Below, piece by piece: positions 25,811 to 35,167 of a stretch of 64,000 bases of DNA (its first letter is position 1; each line of letters begins with the position of its first letter). Source of the DNA: Pelosinus sp. UFO1. GTDB taxonomy: Bacteria; Bacillota; Negativicutes; DSM-13327. The DNA lies in assembly GCF_000725345.1 (NCBI RefSeq), contig NZ_CP008852.1, forward strand, positions 2,199,693 through 2,263,692, read 5' to 3'. Made by a program: the position numbers and the translations under genes. The notes under the pieces are model-generated. The model was not told the origin of the DNA. It searched no databases and saw nothing but the letters and a program-made list of their open reading frames with translations.

Positions 25811-26503
25811 TTGAAAACAATCAAATTAATGATACTTTTTATTATTTGCAGTAGTATCTTTTTTATTCTACCAAGTACTACCCAAGCAGAATCTTTGATA
25901 CTATCACAAGGTATGTCAGGTAATTCCGTGCATATACTCCAATCCAAGCTTAAAGAATTTGGGTTTTATTTTGGCGAAATCAATGAAATTTTTGATGCAA
26001 ATACTTGGAGTGCTGTTATCAAATTCCAACGTGCTTGTAATCTTCCTGCTGATGGGATAGTGGGTGAGCAAACTTCTATTGCATTACATCAATTTAAGTA
26101 TGGAGATGTTAGCAGTCGAGGTCAAAATTTAAGAAAACAGGCTATAGATATAGGAATCTTTGCAAAAAGGTTTTATGATATTCCCTATGTTTGGGCTGGT
26201 TCCTCTCCTAGTGGATTTGATTGTTCAGGATTTATATATTATATTTTTAACGAATTTGGGATTCTTATACCTCGTATGGCAGATGAACAATTTGAAATTG
26301 GTTTGGCTATCAATCAATCGGATTTACAAACTGGGGATATCGTTTTTTTTAGTACATATGAGCCGGGTCCATCCCACGTTGGAATTTATATTGGGAATGG
26401 TCAATTTATTCACGCGAGTTCTGCCGCAGGAAAAGTGACAATAACCGATTTGTCTAAGCCTTATTACCAATCAAGGTATCTTGGAGCACGAAGAATTATT
26501 TAA
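25811..26503 (+). CDS. Exported NlpC/P60 peptidoglycan hydrolase with PG-binding domain
   Basis: 230 residues. A signal peptide ends near TTQAES (residue 26). Residues 30-95 form a PG_binding_1 domain (GNSVHILQSKLKEFGFYFGEI, DGIVGEQT). The C-terminal NlpC/P60 domain has catalytic Cys 138 in GFDCSGF, His 189 in PSHVGIYIG and His 201 in FIHASS. It would cleave peptide stems of peptidoglycan outside the membrane; a role in spore or vegetative wall cannot be told apart. The TTG start 25811 follows AGGAGAATG. It is a single gene between a divergent tRNA and a bidirectional terminator. Confidence 0.9.
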   Translation: MKTIKLMILFIICSSIFFILPSTTQAESLILSQGMSGNSVHILQSKLKEFGFYFGEINEIFDANTWSAVIKFQRACNLPADGIVGEQTSIALHQFKYGDVSSRGQNLRKQAIDIGIFAKRFYDIPYVWAGSSPSGFDCSGFIYYIFNEFGILIPRMADEQFEIGLAINQSDLQTGDIVFFSTYEPGPSHVGIYIGNGQFIHASSAAGKVTITDLSKPYYQSRYLGARRII

Positions 26504-26535
26504 ACGCGTACATATGTGAGCCTACATTTGAGGGG

Positions 26536-26587
26536 AAAAAGGAAGAAAACCATCCGTTTAAGTTGATGGTTTTCTTCCTTTTTTATT
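26536..26587. terminator. Bidirectional terminator
   Basis: A perfect 19-bp stem (26536-26554 with 26565-26583) has T runs on both strands. It serves the hydrolase gene on the plus strand and the DUF4127 gene on the minus strand. Confidence 0.85.
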
Positions 26588-28273
26588 CTAAGGTGCTATA
26601 TATGCTAATGACAAGGTTGGCTGTGCCCATATTTCAAATGTACGTTGCCAAGGTAAATAAGTTTGTAACTCTAAATCCGTTATGATAATTTCTTGTGTTC
26701 CTTGGGTACTATTAATTGTAATAGGTTTATTGAATAATCCTTCTCGGAATAAATGAACACCTTTACTAATCATCATTCTTTGAATTTTATAATTGGTTTG
26801 GTAATATGCAGTTCCTAAATTATAAGGATCAATATGTAATCGTTGTAGTTCTTTATTAATATATGGATTAATTTCTTTTTGATAATACAGATCATCTAAA
26901 AAACGTGCCGTCAAAAATTCTAAATTTTCTTTGTAAAGGCCCATTGTATTAGACAGAGAAGTCGGCTTACTTACTGCTTTAGAAAAAATACAGGCTTGTG
27001 TAACAGCAGTTCCAATTGAGTTACTTGTAGTATTCCAACCTGCATAAGCAATAAGTTTAGGAATAGCAACATCCTGTTTTATTAATGTAGGTAGCAGCGT
27101 TTCTGAGATATTGAAATTCTCTGTTAAATCGACTAAAGCCACCTTGTATCCTTGATCTAGGAGCTTTTTAACTTCCTTAGCTGCTGGAATAAGATCGGAT
27201 TTGGTATTCTGATTACCAATATGCACATACAAAACAAAATCTGCTTCGGCAGTGTTCTGAACTTCTATTGCACCAGCAATTTTTAATTTCTCCTGTACTG
27301 TTTTAGCTACTGTATGAGGCATAAAAGGCATTGTTATTTGACCTGCATCAGCAGTAGAATATGTAACAAAAACCTTTGGATGTTCATTAGAAAACTCCAT
27401 TACAATATGCCCTAATAAAGTTAATGCTACCTCATCTGTACCGCGAGTAATAAATACTTTGTTTGCTGATAAAGGCGTTTGCAGCAATTGGTACTGTAAT
27501 TGCTGTTTATTTATGTTCGGAATTCCAAAAGGTTGTCCATCGTCTTGTCCAACGACTAAACCAGCGAGTACTCCACTTTCTACCATATCCATTAGTGTTT
27601 TATTTAGCTTAGAATTATTTTCATACATAGCTGTATATCGATTTATGATAGTATCTGGTATTTGCTTCTCTACTGAACGTATTTTTTTTATATCTTCCGC
27701 ATTTTCAAATGTATAAACTTGATCCTTTAGTACAGAATATTTTAGCATATCTTTTTGAAAAATAATATTTTCCTTATTATCTGCAATCAATAAGCGAGGA
27801 ATAATACTAAAAACATACATTTTCAATTGAGGATTTTCCTGATGGACCCTTGTAAGTAAATGTAATACTTCTTTTGTATCATCAGTTGTACCACTGGAAA
27901 GACGTGATGCTAATAGGCCTCCATGAATAAGCATATCTGTTGAAATAATTGCCGCATCAGCTTGTTTACTTACTTGAGTTAGCCAAATTCGGAGTTCTTG
28001 CTTATTTGCCAGGCTTTTGTAGTTATCCAGTAATTCTGGTTCTGGGATCAATAGTTTGATACCAGCCATGTGAGCTAATTGTTCAACAAATTGCGTACAA
28101 GGAGGACGACTATCTAGAGGAAGCAAAATTACAGTTAACCAGTAGTTTGTATTTGTGGTTATTGTAGTTGGTGCCGCGTGATACATTTTCCCATAAGACA
28201 TATACAAACTTATACCAACCACAGCACAAATAATTATTGATAGCAAAGATAATTTTATTATACCTTTAGACAT
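26588..28273 (-). CDS. DUF4127 family membrane-anchored protein
   Basis: 561 residues. A single N-terminal membrane segment (residues 7-27) is followed by a long extracytoplasmic region with the DUF4127 hallmarks PLDSRPPCTQF (near 52), DMLIHGGLLASR, VVGQDDGQPFG and YAGWNTTSNSIG. The family occurs in Bacillota and has no assigned reaction. The fold may resemble a hydrolase/transferase, but I cannot show it. It overlaps no neighbour and runs opposite to the rsmD unit. Confidence 0.82.
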   Translation of the reverse strand: MSKGIIKLSLLSIIICAVVGISLYMSYGKMYHAAPTTITTNTNYWLTVILLPLDSRPPCTQFVEQLAHMAGIKLLIPEPELLDNYKSLANKQELRIWLTQVSKQADAAIISTDMLIHGGLLASRLSSGTTDDTKEVLHLLTRVHQENPQLKMYVFSIIPRLLIADNKENIIFQKDMLKYSVLKDQVYTFENAEDIKKIRSVEKQIPDTIINRYTAMYENNSKLNKTLMDMVESGVLAGLVVGQDDGQPFGIPNINKQQLQYQLLQTPLSANKVFITRGTDEVALTLLGHIVMEFSNEHPKVFVTYSTADAGQITMPFMPHTVAKTVQEKLKIAGAIEVQNTAEADFVLYVHIGNQNTKSDLIPAAKEVKKLLDQGYKVALVDLTENFNISETLLPTLIKQDVAIPKLIAYAGWNTTSNSIGTAVTQACIFSKAVSKPTSLSNTMGLYKENLEFLTARFLDDLYYQKEINPYINKELQRLHIDPYNLGTAYYQTNYKIQRMMISKGVHLFREGLFNKPITINSTQGTQEIIITDLELQTYLPWQRTFEIWAQPTLSLAYIAP

Positions 28274-28376
28274 AAGGCACCCCTTTATAGTATTATAGAA
28301 ATAATAATATCATATCTTTTGCTAATCATACAAAAAACATGATATTATATAACTTATAGAAAAAGTAATATAATGT

Positions 28377-28404
28377 TTGTATCATAAAAAATATGTAGTA
28401 TACT
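28377..28404 (+). promoter_or_regulatory. Candidate promoter of rsmD-coaD
   Basis: TTGTAT (28377-28382), a 16-bp spacer and TATACT (28399-28404) lie 45 bp before the rsmD start in the divergent gap with DUF4127. Confidence 0.45.
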
Positions 28405-28448
28405 ATAAAAATATGTTAAAATAAAACATGTTATTACAGGGGATTGGT

Positions 28449-29006
28449 ATGAGAATAATTACAGGAAGTGCCAAAGGTACACAATTAAAAGCACCACGCG
28501 GCCTAGCAACGAGACCAACTGCCGATAGAGTTAAAGAATCAGTTTTTAATATTCTAGGCGATATTGTTATTGATGCTCATGTCTTAGATATTTTTGCTGG
28601 AACTGGGAATCTAGGATTAGAAGCATTAAGTCGCGGAGCAACTACAGCAGTATTTATTGACAACAGCACGGAAAGTATAGATATCATCAAAGCGAATGCG
28701 GAGCGTACGAAACTAAATGCCCATACTGAGATCTACAAAAATGATGTAATAAGAGCTTTAGATAAATTTGTACAAAATTGCCGTTCTTTTGATTTAATAT
28801 TTTGTGACCCACCATATAATCAAGGACTGGTTCAAATTGTATTAGACAGGATTGAAAATCATTCCCTGCTAAAGCCGAAAGGTATTCTCGTGATAGAACA
28901 TTCTAAACATGAAACAATAACAGATGATTGGAATAACTTACAACTTAGGCGTGTTGAACGATATGGGGAAACATTGGTTAGCTTTTTACTATATAATACC
29001 AATTAG
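28449..29006 (+). CDS. rsmD: 16S rRNA (guanine966-N2)-methyltransferase
   Basis: About 185 residues. The opening MRIITGSAKGTQLKAPRG, the SAM-binding VLDIFAGTGNLGLEALSRGA and the catalytic motif FCDPPYNQG are those of RsmD (YlbH in Bacillus). It methylates G966 of 16S rRNA in the small subunit. ATG 28449 is preferred to an in-frame ATG at 28428 because CAGGGGATT lies between them. coaD follows by 14 bp, the widely conserved pair. Confidence 0.95.
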   Translation: MRIITGSAKGTQLKAPRGLATRPTADRVKESVFNILGDIVIDAHVLDIFAGTGNLGLEALSRGATTAVFIDNSTESIDIIKANAERTKLNAHTEIYKNDVIRALDKFVQNCRSFDLIFCDPPYNQGLVQIVLDRIENHSLLKPKGILVIEHSKHETITDDWNNLQLRRVERYGETLVSFLLYNTN

Positions 29007-29020
29007 CAGGAGGTTACATA

Positions 29021-29503
29021 GTGCGAATAGCAATTTGTCCCGGAAGTTTTGATCCAGTTACAAATGGTCACATTGATATTTTCGAACGAGCCAGCAAACT
29101 ATTTGACGTATTAATTGTTGCAGTATTTCATAATCCGAATAAGCAACCCCTTTTTGATATGGCTGAAAGGGTGGAACTATTAACATTAACGACTAAACAC
29201 ATTCCAAATATACGTATTGACTCCTTTTCTGGCTTGCTTAATGAATATGCCCATCAGCAAAGTTCCAATATAATTGTTAGGGGTTTACGTGCACTAAGTG
29301 ACTTTGAATATGAGTTTCAGCGTGCGTTATTAATAAAAAAAATTGACCCTACGCTAGAAACAGTCTTTATTATGACTAGTAGTGAGTATTCCTTTATAAG
29401 TTCAAGTGGAATAAAAGAATTAGCTAATTTTGGTGGAAGTATCGCAGGATTGGTGCCTGAAGGCGTAGAACATAGAATTAGTAAGCGCATAAAGAAAAAA
29501 TAA
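29021..29503 (+). CDS. coaD: Phosphopantetheine adenylyltransferase
   Basis: 160 residues. The nucleotidyltransferase motif GSFDPVTNGHIDI starts at residue 8, and the C-terminal ISSSGIKELA loop and RGLRALSDFEYE are CoaD-specific. It adenylates 4'-phosphopantetheine in coenzyme A synthesis. GTG 29021 follows AGGAGG. CoA supply links functionally to the acyl-carrier-protein genes further on. Confidence 0.96.
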   Translation: MRIAICPGSFDPVTNGHIDIFERASKLFDVLIVAVFHNPNKQPLFDMAERVELLTLTTKHIPNIRIDSFSGLLNEYAHQQSSNIIVRGLRALSDFEYEFQRALLIKKIDPTLETVFIMTSSEYSFISSSGIKELANFGGSIAGLVPEGVEHRISKRIKKK

Positions 29504-29593
29504 TTATATAAACGTATTAAATCTTGCGTAATTGTAAGCATAAGTTTAATACGAAATATATAGTTAAGTAATACCAAATGGGGAGAGGTATTT

Positions 29594-30046
29594 ATGACTA
29601 TTGAAGGAATCTTAGATGAATTAGAAAGTTTATTGATTGATGCTGCACGCGTACCATTTACAAATAAACGAGTGCTAGAAGAGGATGATGTAGCAAGGCT
29701 ACTTGATGAATTAAGGGAAGCATTGCCTGGTACTATTTCTGAGGCTAGTAAAATTATGCAAGAAAAACAACGAATTTTAGAGGAAGCCCAAAAGGAAGCA
29801 CATAATATTATCGAGAAAGCGAAAAGCTATACTATTAAATTAACAGATGAAAATGTGATTACAAAACAAGCTCAAGATTATAGCGCTGAAATTGTTACTC
29901 AAGCACAAAAACAAGCCTGTGATTTAGAAAATGATGCGATTGCTTATGCGGACGATGTATTTAAACATCTTTCAGGAAACCTAGAAAAAGCATTAGAAGT
30001 AGTTCGCCAAGGTCATAATGAACTTCATCAGTCAAGAAAAAAATAA
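29594..30046 (+). CDS. Coiled-coil protein downstream of coaD, unknown
   Basis: 150 residues, almost all helix. Residues 1-45 are acidic (EGILDELESLLIDAARVPFTNKRVLEEDD in part). Residues 46-110 form a continuous heptad-like coiled coil (EASKIMQEKQRILEEAQKEAHNIIEKAK) resembling ATP-synthase b-subunit or DivIVA stalks. No signal or membrane segment is present. Proteins of this shape often follow coaD in Negativicutes, which is a recollection rather than a test. GGGGAGAGG precedes ATG. Function unknown. Confidence 0.7.
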   Translation: MTIEGILDELESLLIDAARVPFTNKRVLEEDDVARLLDELREALPGTISEASKIMQEKQRILEEAQKEAHNIIEKAKSYTIKLTDENVITKQAQDYSAEIVTQAQKQACDLENDAIAYADDVFKHLSGNLEKALEVVRQGHNELHQSRKK

Positions 30047-30070
30047 GGAGCATATGCTCCTTATTTTTTT
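30038..30070. terminator. Palindromic bidirectional terminator
   Basis: A palindrome centred at 30053/30054, with A and T runs on either side, overlaps the stop codon of the coiled-coil gene. It can also end the convergent ylbJ transcript. Confidence 0.8.
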
Positions 30071-30111
30071 ATGATCAAAACTCATAAAAATTTGTTTATT
30101 AGTAGATGCTA

Positions 30112-31407
30112 TTATGGCTTATGTTTATGCCCAATGTGTTTAATAAACCCGAGATCTTTACTTACATATTGGCATAACTCTTTGACAATATGTATGGCGA
30201 TAGATAGAGCAATCATAATACTTAATAATATTAATATTTGATAACTAACTTGCTCTATTCTTGTTAAGAAGGAAACAGCTATAGCCGAGCTAGTCGGGAT
30301 AAGCATTACAGGAACAGTAAATAATTGAGTTATGCTACTAAAGGGCGATACCATTAATATGATTGTAAGTATCGAAGCGAGTAAGGCATGAAGAATTCTA
30401 GCCACCATATATGGCACCATTCTTATACCCGATTCTATAACGATACTAGCCACTTGGCCGTGAACAGAAAGGCCACTCCAAGCAATGATTGCACTTGCCA
30501 CTACTACTTTTTCAATTAGCGGTCCATCAGCCTGACTCGCTGCTAACGTACCTAAATCAATTTCGAATAATCCACTAACTAAAGCTGGTGCTAGATTTGT
30601 AGTAAATCCAATTATCCCCAAAAGCACTGCAAAAGCGTTACTTAAAAGAGCCGTTACTCCAATAGCCGATAAAATTTGTAGAAATACAGAGAACAGAATA
30701 ATAAACCCACCAATAAGTAAAATTGTATTCATAGAATTCTTTACAGAATCACCAAGCAATTCCGCTATAGATCGTTTATCCTCTTGTTTCGCAGCATATA
30801 AAGCACGGAATGCCCTGAGTATAATGTTTCCTGTTGCCACTTGTGTCTCATTCTTATAATTATCTCGACCACGACCATGGAAACGAAAGATAATACCTAC
30901 AAGAAAACTTGATAGGTAATGAGCCAATGCGATAATTACACCTAATTCTGGCATACCAAACATCCCAACAGCAACAGCACCAAACATAAAGAGGGGGTCT
31001 GCCGTATTTGTAAAGGACAGCAATCTTTCCGCTTCAACACCAGTACATAGTTTATTCTTGCGGAACTTACATGTTATTACAGCATCCATAGGATATCCTG
31101 AAGCTAATCCCATTGATAAGGCAAATGCTCCTATTCCCGGAACATTAAAAATGGGCCTCATTAATGGTTCCAGCAAGACGCCGATAAAATGAACTACGCC
31201 TAATCCCATGAGAATTTCTGACAAAATAAAAAAAGGCAACAAAGAAGGAAAAACTACATTCCACCATAAATTAAGGCCCATAATAGCTGAATCAAATGCA
31301 TCTTTAGGATAGTTAACCATAGAAATAGTAATAAATACTGCACTAAATGCCATAAAATATGCTAGTAGCCGGGAGTGATAACGTTTACCTCTGCCGAAAA
31401 TTCTCAT
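30112..31407 (-). CDS. ylbJ: Sporulation integral membrane protein YlbJ
   Basis: 431 residues with about eight to ten membrane helices. WWNVVFPSLLPFFILSEILMG, GLASGYPMDAVITCKFRKN, LSFTNTADPLFMFGAVAVGMFG and SGLFEIDLGTLA mark the YlbJ/SpoIIM-like nucleoside-transporter-gate family. YlbJ is made in the mother cell and needed for heat-resistant spores in Bacillus. GAGGAGATATT precedes ATG. The ylb gene order is kept, but this gene is inverted relative to its neighbours. Confidence 0.93.
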   Translation of the reverse strand: MRIFGRGKRYHSRLLAYFMAFSAVFITISMVNYPKDAFDSAIMGLNLWWNVVFPSLLPFFILSEILMGLGVVHFIGVLLEPLMRPIFNVPGIGAFALSMGLASGYPMDAVITCKFRKNKLCTGVEAERLLSFTNTADPLFMFGAVAVGMFGMPELGVIIALAHYLSSFLVGIIFRFHGRGRDNYKNETQVATGNIILRAFRALYAAKQEDKRSIAELLGDSVKNSMNTILLIGGFIILFSVFLQILSAIGVTALLSNAFAVLLGIIGFTTNLAPALVSGLFEIDLGTLAASQADGPLIEKVVVASAIIAWSGLSVHGQVASIVIESGIRMVPYMVARILHALLASILTIILMVSPFSSITQLFTVPVMLIPTSSAIAVSFLTRIEQVSYQILILLSIMIALSIAIHIVKELCQYVSKDLGFIKHIGHKHKP

Positions 31408-31576
31408 ATAATATCTCCTCTCCTATAAGGCAGTCTCTAATATATATTGGGAGATAGAGCGTAATATAACTATATAAAATATAGAATTAATAAAATAATA
31501 GATGAATATTATTGTTACTCTAGGTGTAGTTCTTACACATACTATTAATACTTTGTATATTTTAGGGGGTGATCTT

Positions 31577-32401
31577 ATTAGACCCAAAGTTGGTATAGTT
31601 TTAGGATCAGGTGGTTTAAGGGGGTTAGCACATGTTGGCGTACTCAAGGTATTGGAGAGGGAAAATATCCCAATTGATTATATTGCAGGTTGTAGCATTG
31701 GTAGTTTAATTGGCGCTTTATATTGTTCCGGCCAGACCCCAGAAACAATATTGCGATTAGCTAAACATTTAAAACCTCGGAATTGGTTAGATTTTATGAT
31801 TTCTAAGATGGGGGTAATTTCCGGCGATAAGGTATTAGAGATTATACACTTACTAACTAAAGGAAAAAGCTTTTCAGAATTAAAAATACCATTAGCTATC
31901 GTAGCGACAGAAATAAAACAAGGCAAAGAAATCATTTTTACTGAAGGAAATGTAGCGATAGCCGTAAGAGCGAGTATTTCTGTCCCCGGATTCTTTGTAC
32001 CTTTTAGTGTAGCAGATATGTTATTAGTTGATGGGGCGGTATTAAATCCGACACCAATTGATGTAGTGAGAAAAATGGGGGCTAATATTGTAATTGCAGT
32101 TGACCTATCCCATGCAGGAATGGTTTGTAATATTACAACAATATTTGATGTTATTATGCAATCATTTGATATTATGGAGCGAGAATTATTTAAATACCGA
32201 CAACACAATTGGGATATACTGATACGACCAGATATTGCCCATATACAACCAAGTTCTTTTGATAATATGGACGAAAGCGTTCTTTTAGGGGAACAAGCAG
32301 CAGAGAGTATGCTCTTAGATATCAAACGTTTATTGAATGAACCTATAGTGGAATATAACGAGCTGGATAACGAAAATCCCATGCACCTACCTTCCAACTA
32401 G
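31577..32401 (+). CDS. Patatin-like phospholipase (RssA/YlbK family), apparent ATT start
   Basis: About 275 residues. The patatin signature is complete: oxyanion loop GSGGLRGLAHVG near the N-terminus, nucleophile GCSIG, and catalytic Asp in LLVDGAVLNPTP. It would hydrolyse acyl esters in the cytoplasm or at the membrane; the substrate is unknown. The best ribosome site AGGGGGTGAT (31564-31573) sits correctly before ATT 31577, and homologues begin close to this point. In-frame ATG 31502 and TTG 31553 have no good site and would add non-homologous residues. Its 3' end overlaps tmcAL by 59 bp, tail to tail. Confidence 0.85.
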   Translation: MRPKVGIVLGSGGLRGLAHVGVLKVLERENIPIDYIAGCSIGSLIGALYCSGQTPETILRLAKHLKPRNWLDFMISKMGVISGDKVLEIIHLLTKGKSFSELKIPLAIVATEIKQGKEIIFTEGNVAIAVRASISVPGFFVPFSVADMLLVDGAVLNPTPIDVVRKMGANIVIAVDLSHAGMVCNITTIFDVIMQSFDIMERELFKYRQHNWDILIRPDIAHIQPSSFDNMDESVLLGEQAAESMLLDIKRLLNEPIVEYNELDNENPMHLPSN

Positions 32402-33590
32402 AAGAGGGCATTCCTAATGCATACATATCACTAGATATAGTATCAACAGATAGCATTTGTTGGAGTGAAGTAAGAGGTTCAGTATCACGTTGTTTGCTGC
32501 TCAGATAATGTGTGGTTTTGGTTATAAGAGGAATAGAACTAGATTGATTTAGTTCCTTTAATAATAAACGTCCATTTTGATTAAATGCCAATATACGGGC
32601 ATAGAGTGGACCTTGTTCGTCAAAATCTTGTAATTGGTTTTTTGTAGTTCCTAACAAAGCATGAATAATAATACGTTGCAATCTTGTATAGGTATAGCGT
32701 TTACTTTTCAGCATAGAAAATAAATGTTTAATATCTCCTGCTAAAAGCGAACAATCACGGATTTTGTAATGTAGCCCTTCTGATACGCTAGGCAATTGTT
32801 CTAACCGTTTTAAACTAGTTGTCCTCAAGTTAGCTAATATAATAATAGCCAAATCAGATAAAGTTACTGGACCACGTCCTTCTTCCAAGATATTATAAAG
32901 AATTTGTAACGTAGTTGCAGGGACAGCCATTTTTAATTCGTCTGTAATATTCATACAATCGGTTAGCACTTGCCGAATGGCAGTGGCACTAGCAAAAGGT
33001 GTAGTAATACTGGTATCATTGTATTTTGATTGTTGTCTAGTTACTGCAATAGGAACGAGATTTGGTGCGAATTTTTCGATAGCACGGAGGTATTCTACCG
33101 CTAAAATATTGTTAGAAGAGGTTATAATTTCAGGAGAAATAGAATGCTGTTTTTCTAAAGCCTGTCCGAGAGCAGCCGCGTAAGTGTTTCCTGCTTTCAG
33201 GTTTACATGCATATCATTAACGGTTACAAAATCATTCGTTGCCATGGCAATTGTTTTTAGCAAAGTTAGATCGGCATGCTCCGCTCCAAAACAAATATGA
33301 CTGACAAGCCCTAGTGATTGTAAAAGGCGCACACCTCCAGCTGCAAAATACTGGGCACTACGCACTGTAAAAACAGTAGGCAACTCAATAATAAGATCAA
33401 CGCCACCACGAATTGCCATTTCCGCTCTTGTCCATTTATCAAAAATTGCTGGTTCGCCTCTTTGTACAAAGTTACCACTCATAACGCCTATAACAAAGGG
33501 ACAACCTGATATCTTTTTAGCGGCATTTATATGCCATTTATGACCATTATGAAAAGGATTATATTCAACAATAACGCCAACTGCTTGCAT
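32343..33590 (-). CDS. tmcAL: tRNA(Met) cytidine acetate ligase (YlbM/UPF0348)
   Basis: About 415 residues. The N-terminus carries the nucleotidyltransferase motif VEYNPFHNGHKWHI, MSGNFVQRGEP and WTRAEMAIRGGVDLIIELP, all typical of TmcAL. It activates acetate with ATP and makes N4-acetylcytidine at the wobble base of elongator tRNA-Met. ATG 33590 is the likely start, but no ribosome site has good spacing; GTG 33605 lies directly after GGAG. The acetate kinase gene stands divergently next door. Confidence 0.9.
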   Translation of the reverse strand: MQAVGVIVEYNPFHNGHKWHINAAKKISGCPFVIGVMSGNFVQRGEPAIFDKWTRAEMAIRGGVDLIIELPTVFTVRSAQYFAAGGVRLLQSLGLVSHICFGAEHADLTLLKTIAMATNDFVTVNDMHVNLKAGNTYAAALGQALEKQHSISPEIITSSNNILAVEYLRAIEKFAPNLVPIAVTRQQSKYNDTSITTPFASATAIRQVLTDCMNITDELKMAVPATTLQILYNILEEGRGPVTLSDLAIIILANLRTTSLKRLEQLPSVSEGLHYKIRDCSLLAGDIKHLFSMLKSKRYTYTRLQRIIIHALLGTTKNQLQDFDEQGPLYARILAFNQNGRLLLKELNQSSSIPLITKTTHYLSSKQRDTEPLTSLQQMLSVDTISSDMYALGMPSSSWKVGAWDFRYPARYIPL

Positions 33591-33864
33591 CTTTTTTAAG
33601 GTCACTCCATTTTTATAAATTTGTTCTCTACATTATTTTACCCAATATACTGATTAAATTTTACCTAAGAATAATATCAAAGTAACTTATTGGTAATTGT
33701 TTCAGTAATTTATTTTAAAATCCTGCCAATACTACAAGTATATTATTTTTTTAAATAACTTTATCCAAAATAAAAAGGAAAAAGTAGTACTATGTCGAAA
33801 AGTAAATAGCTGTACAGTCGTATAGAGAAAAATAAGAAGAGAAAAATACGAGGAGGATCTTAAT

Positions 33865-35061
33865 ATGAAAGTTTTAGTAGTAAATTGCGGAAGCTCTTCT
33901 ATCAAATATCAGTTATTTGAGATGGATAACGAGCTAGTATTGGCAAAGGGTTTGGTGGAACGTATTGGCCTAGAGGGGTCTATTTTGACTCATCAACCTA
34001 CCGGAAAAGAAAAAAAAGTTATCAATGCTAACATTACAAATCACGTTATCGGTATTAGTTTAGTGTTAGAAGCATTAACTGATGCTAATTATGGTGTTAT
34101 TTCCAACATGAATGAAATTGATGCGATTGGTCATCGTGGTATTCATGGCGGTGAAAAGTTCTCAGATTCCGTACTTATAAATGAAGATGTAATCAAAGCA
34201 ATTGAAGAATGCAATGACATGGCACCACTTCATAATCCGCCTAGCATCTCTGGTATTAATGCATGCAGCGAGTTAATGCCAAATGTACCACAGGTAATCG
34301 TCTTTGATACTGCCTTCCATCAAACTATGCCAAAACATGCTTTCATGTATGGATTGCCTTATGAAGCTTATGAAAAGTATGGTATTAGACGTTATGGCTT
34401 CCACGGGACTTCCCATAAATATGTATCTCAACGAGTTGCTGATTTAATGGGAAAAGACTTTAATGATCTAAAAATTATCACTTGTCATTTAGGTAATGGT
34501 TCCAGCGTTGCCGCGATAAAGAATGGTAAATGTATTGATACCAGCATGGGATTCACACCACTAGAAGGATTACTTATGGGTACTCGTTGTGGTAATATTG
34601 ACCCAGCTATTATTCCTTTTCTAATGAAAAAAGAAAATATGACTATGGATCAAATTGATAACTACATTAACAAAAAATCCGGTGTTTTAGGAGTTTCTGG
34701 AATTTCCAGCGATTTTAGAGATATTGAAAAGGCTGCTGAAAGCGGAAATGACCGTGCTCAGTTAGCATTAGATATGTTTACATATGAAGTTGTTAAATTT
34801 GTTGGTAGTTATGCTGCTGCAATGAATGGTGTAGACGCTATTGTATTTACTGCTGGAGTCGGTGAAAATTCCATTGAAATGCGTGAACATATTTCATCTG
34901 GTTTGGAATATTTAGGTACAAAAGTAGATAAAGAGAAAAATAATATCCGTGGGAAGGAAAGAGAATTTAGCGTAGATGGCTCCAAAGTTAAATTATTTGT
35001 CATCCCAACTAACGAAGAATTAGTAATTGCTAGAGATACTAAAACTATCTGCACTAAATAG
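33865..35061 (+). CDS. ackA: Acetate kinase
   Basis: 398 residues. The N-terminal [47 protein letters not shown] and the C-terminal [10 protein letters not shown] are AckA signatures. It interconverts acetyl phosphate plus ADP and acetate plus ATP, the energy-yielding step of fermentation. CGAGGAGG precedes ATG 33865. pta is not adjacent. The 274-bp gap upstream (33591-33864) is AT-rich with no clear consensus promoter that I can name. Confidence 0.96.
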   Translation: MKVLVVNCGSSSIKYQLFEMDNELVLAKGLVERIGLEGSILTHQPTGKEKKVINANITNHVIGISLVLEALTDANYGVISNMNEIDAIGHRGIHGGEKFSDSVLINEDVIKAIEECNDMAPLHNPPSISGINACSELMPNVPQVIVFDTAFHQTMPKHAFMYGLPYEAYEKYGIRRYGFHGTSHKYVSQRVADLMGKDFNDLKIITCHLGNGSSVAAIKNGKCIDTSMGFTPLEGLLMGTRCGNIDPAIIPFLMKKENMTMDQIDNYINKKSGVLGVSGISSDFRDIEKAAESGNDRAQLALDMFTYEVVKFVGSYAAAMNGVDAIVFTAGVGENSIEMREHISSGLEYLGTKVDKEKNNIRGKEREFSVDGSKVKLFVIPTNEELVIARDTKTICTK

Positions 35062-35088
35062 TTTTAACTATATTTCGTATTACTTTAA

Positions 35089-35116
35089 AGACTTGGTGTA
35101 AACCAAGCCTTTTCTT
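35089..35116 (+). terminator. Terminator after ackA
   Basis: A stem with one mismatch (35089-35097 with 35102-35110) is followed by TTTTCTT, directly before the next promoter. Confidence 0.6.
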
Positions 35117-35117
35117 G

Positions 35118-35146
35118 TTGACAAAATATAGAGGGGTAGCTATAAT
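35118..35146 (+). promoter_or_regulatory. Full-consensus promoter of yceD-rpmF
   Basis: TTGACA (35118-35123), a 17-bp spacer and TATAAT (35141-35146) match the housekeeping consensus perfectly, 22 bp before the yceD start. Confidence 0.88.
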
Positions 35147-35167
35147 TAATGAAGGTCGAGGTGGAAA

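Noticed and set aside
31678-32397. 239-codon minus-strand frame opposite the patatin gene
   Set aside because: It is antisense to a gene with complete catalytic motifs; the composition is Ser/Ile/Thr-rich as expected for a reverse-strand shadow.
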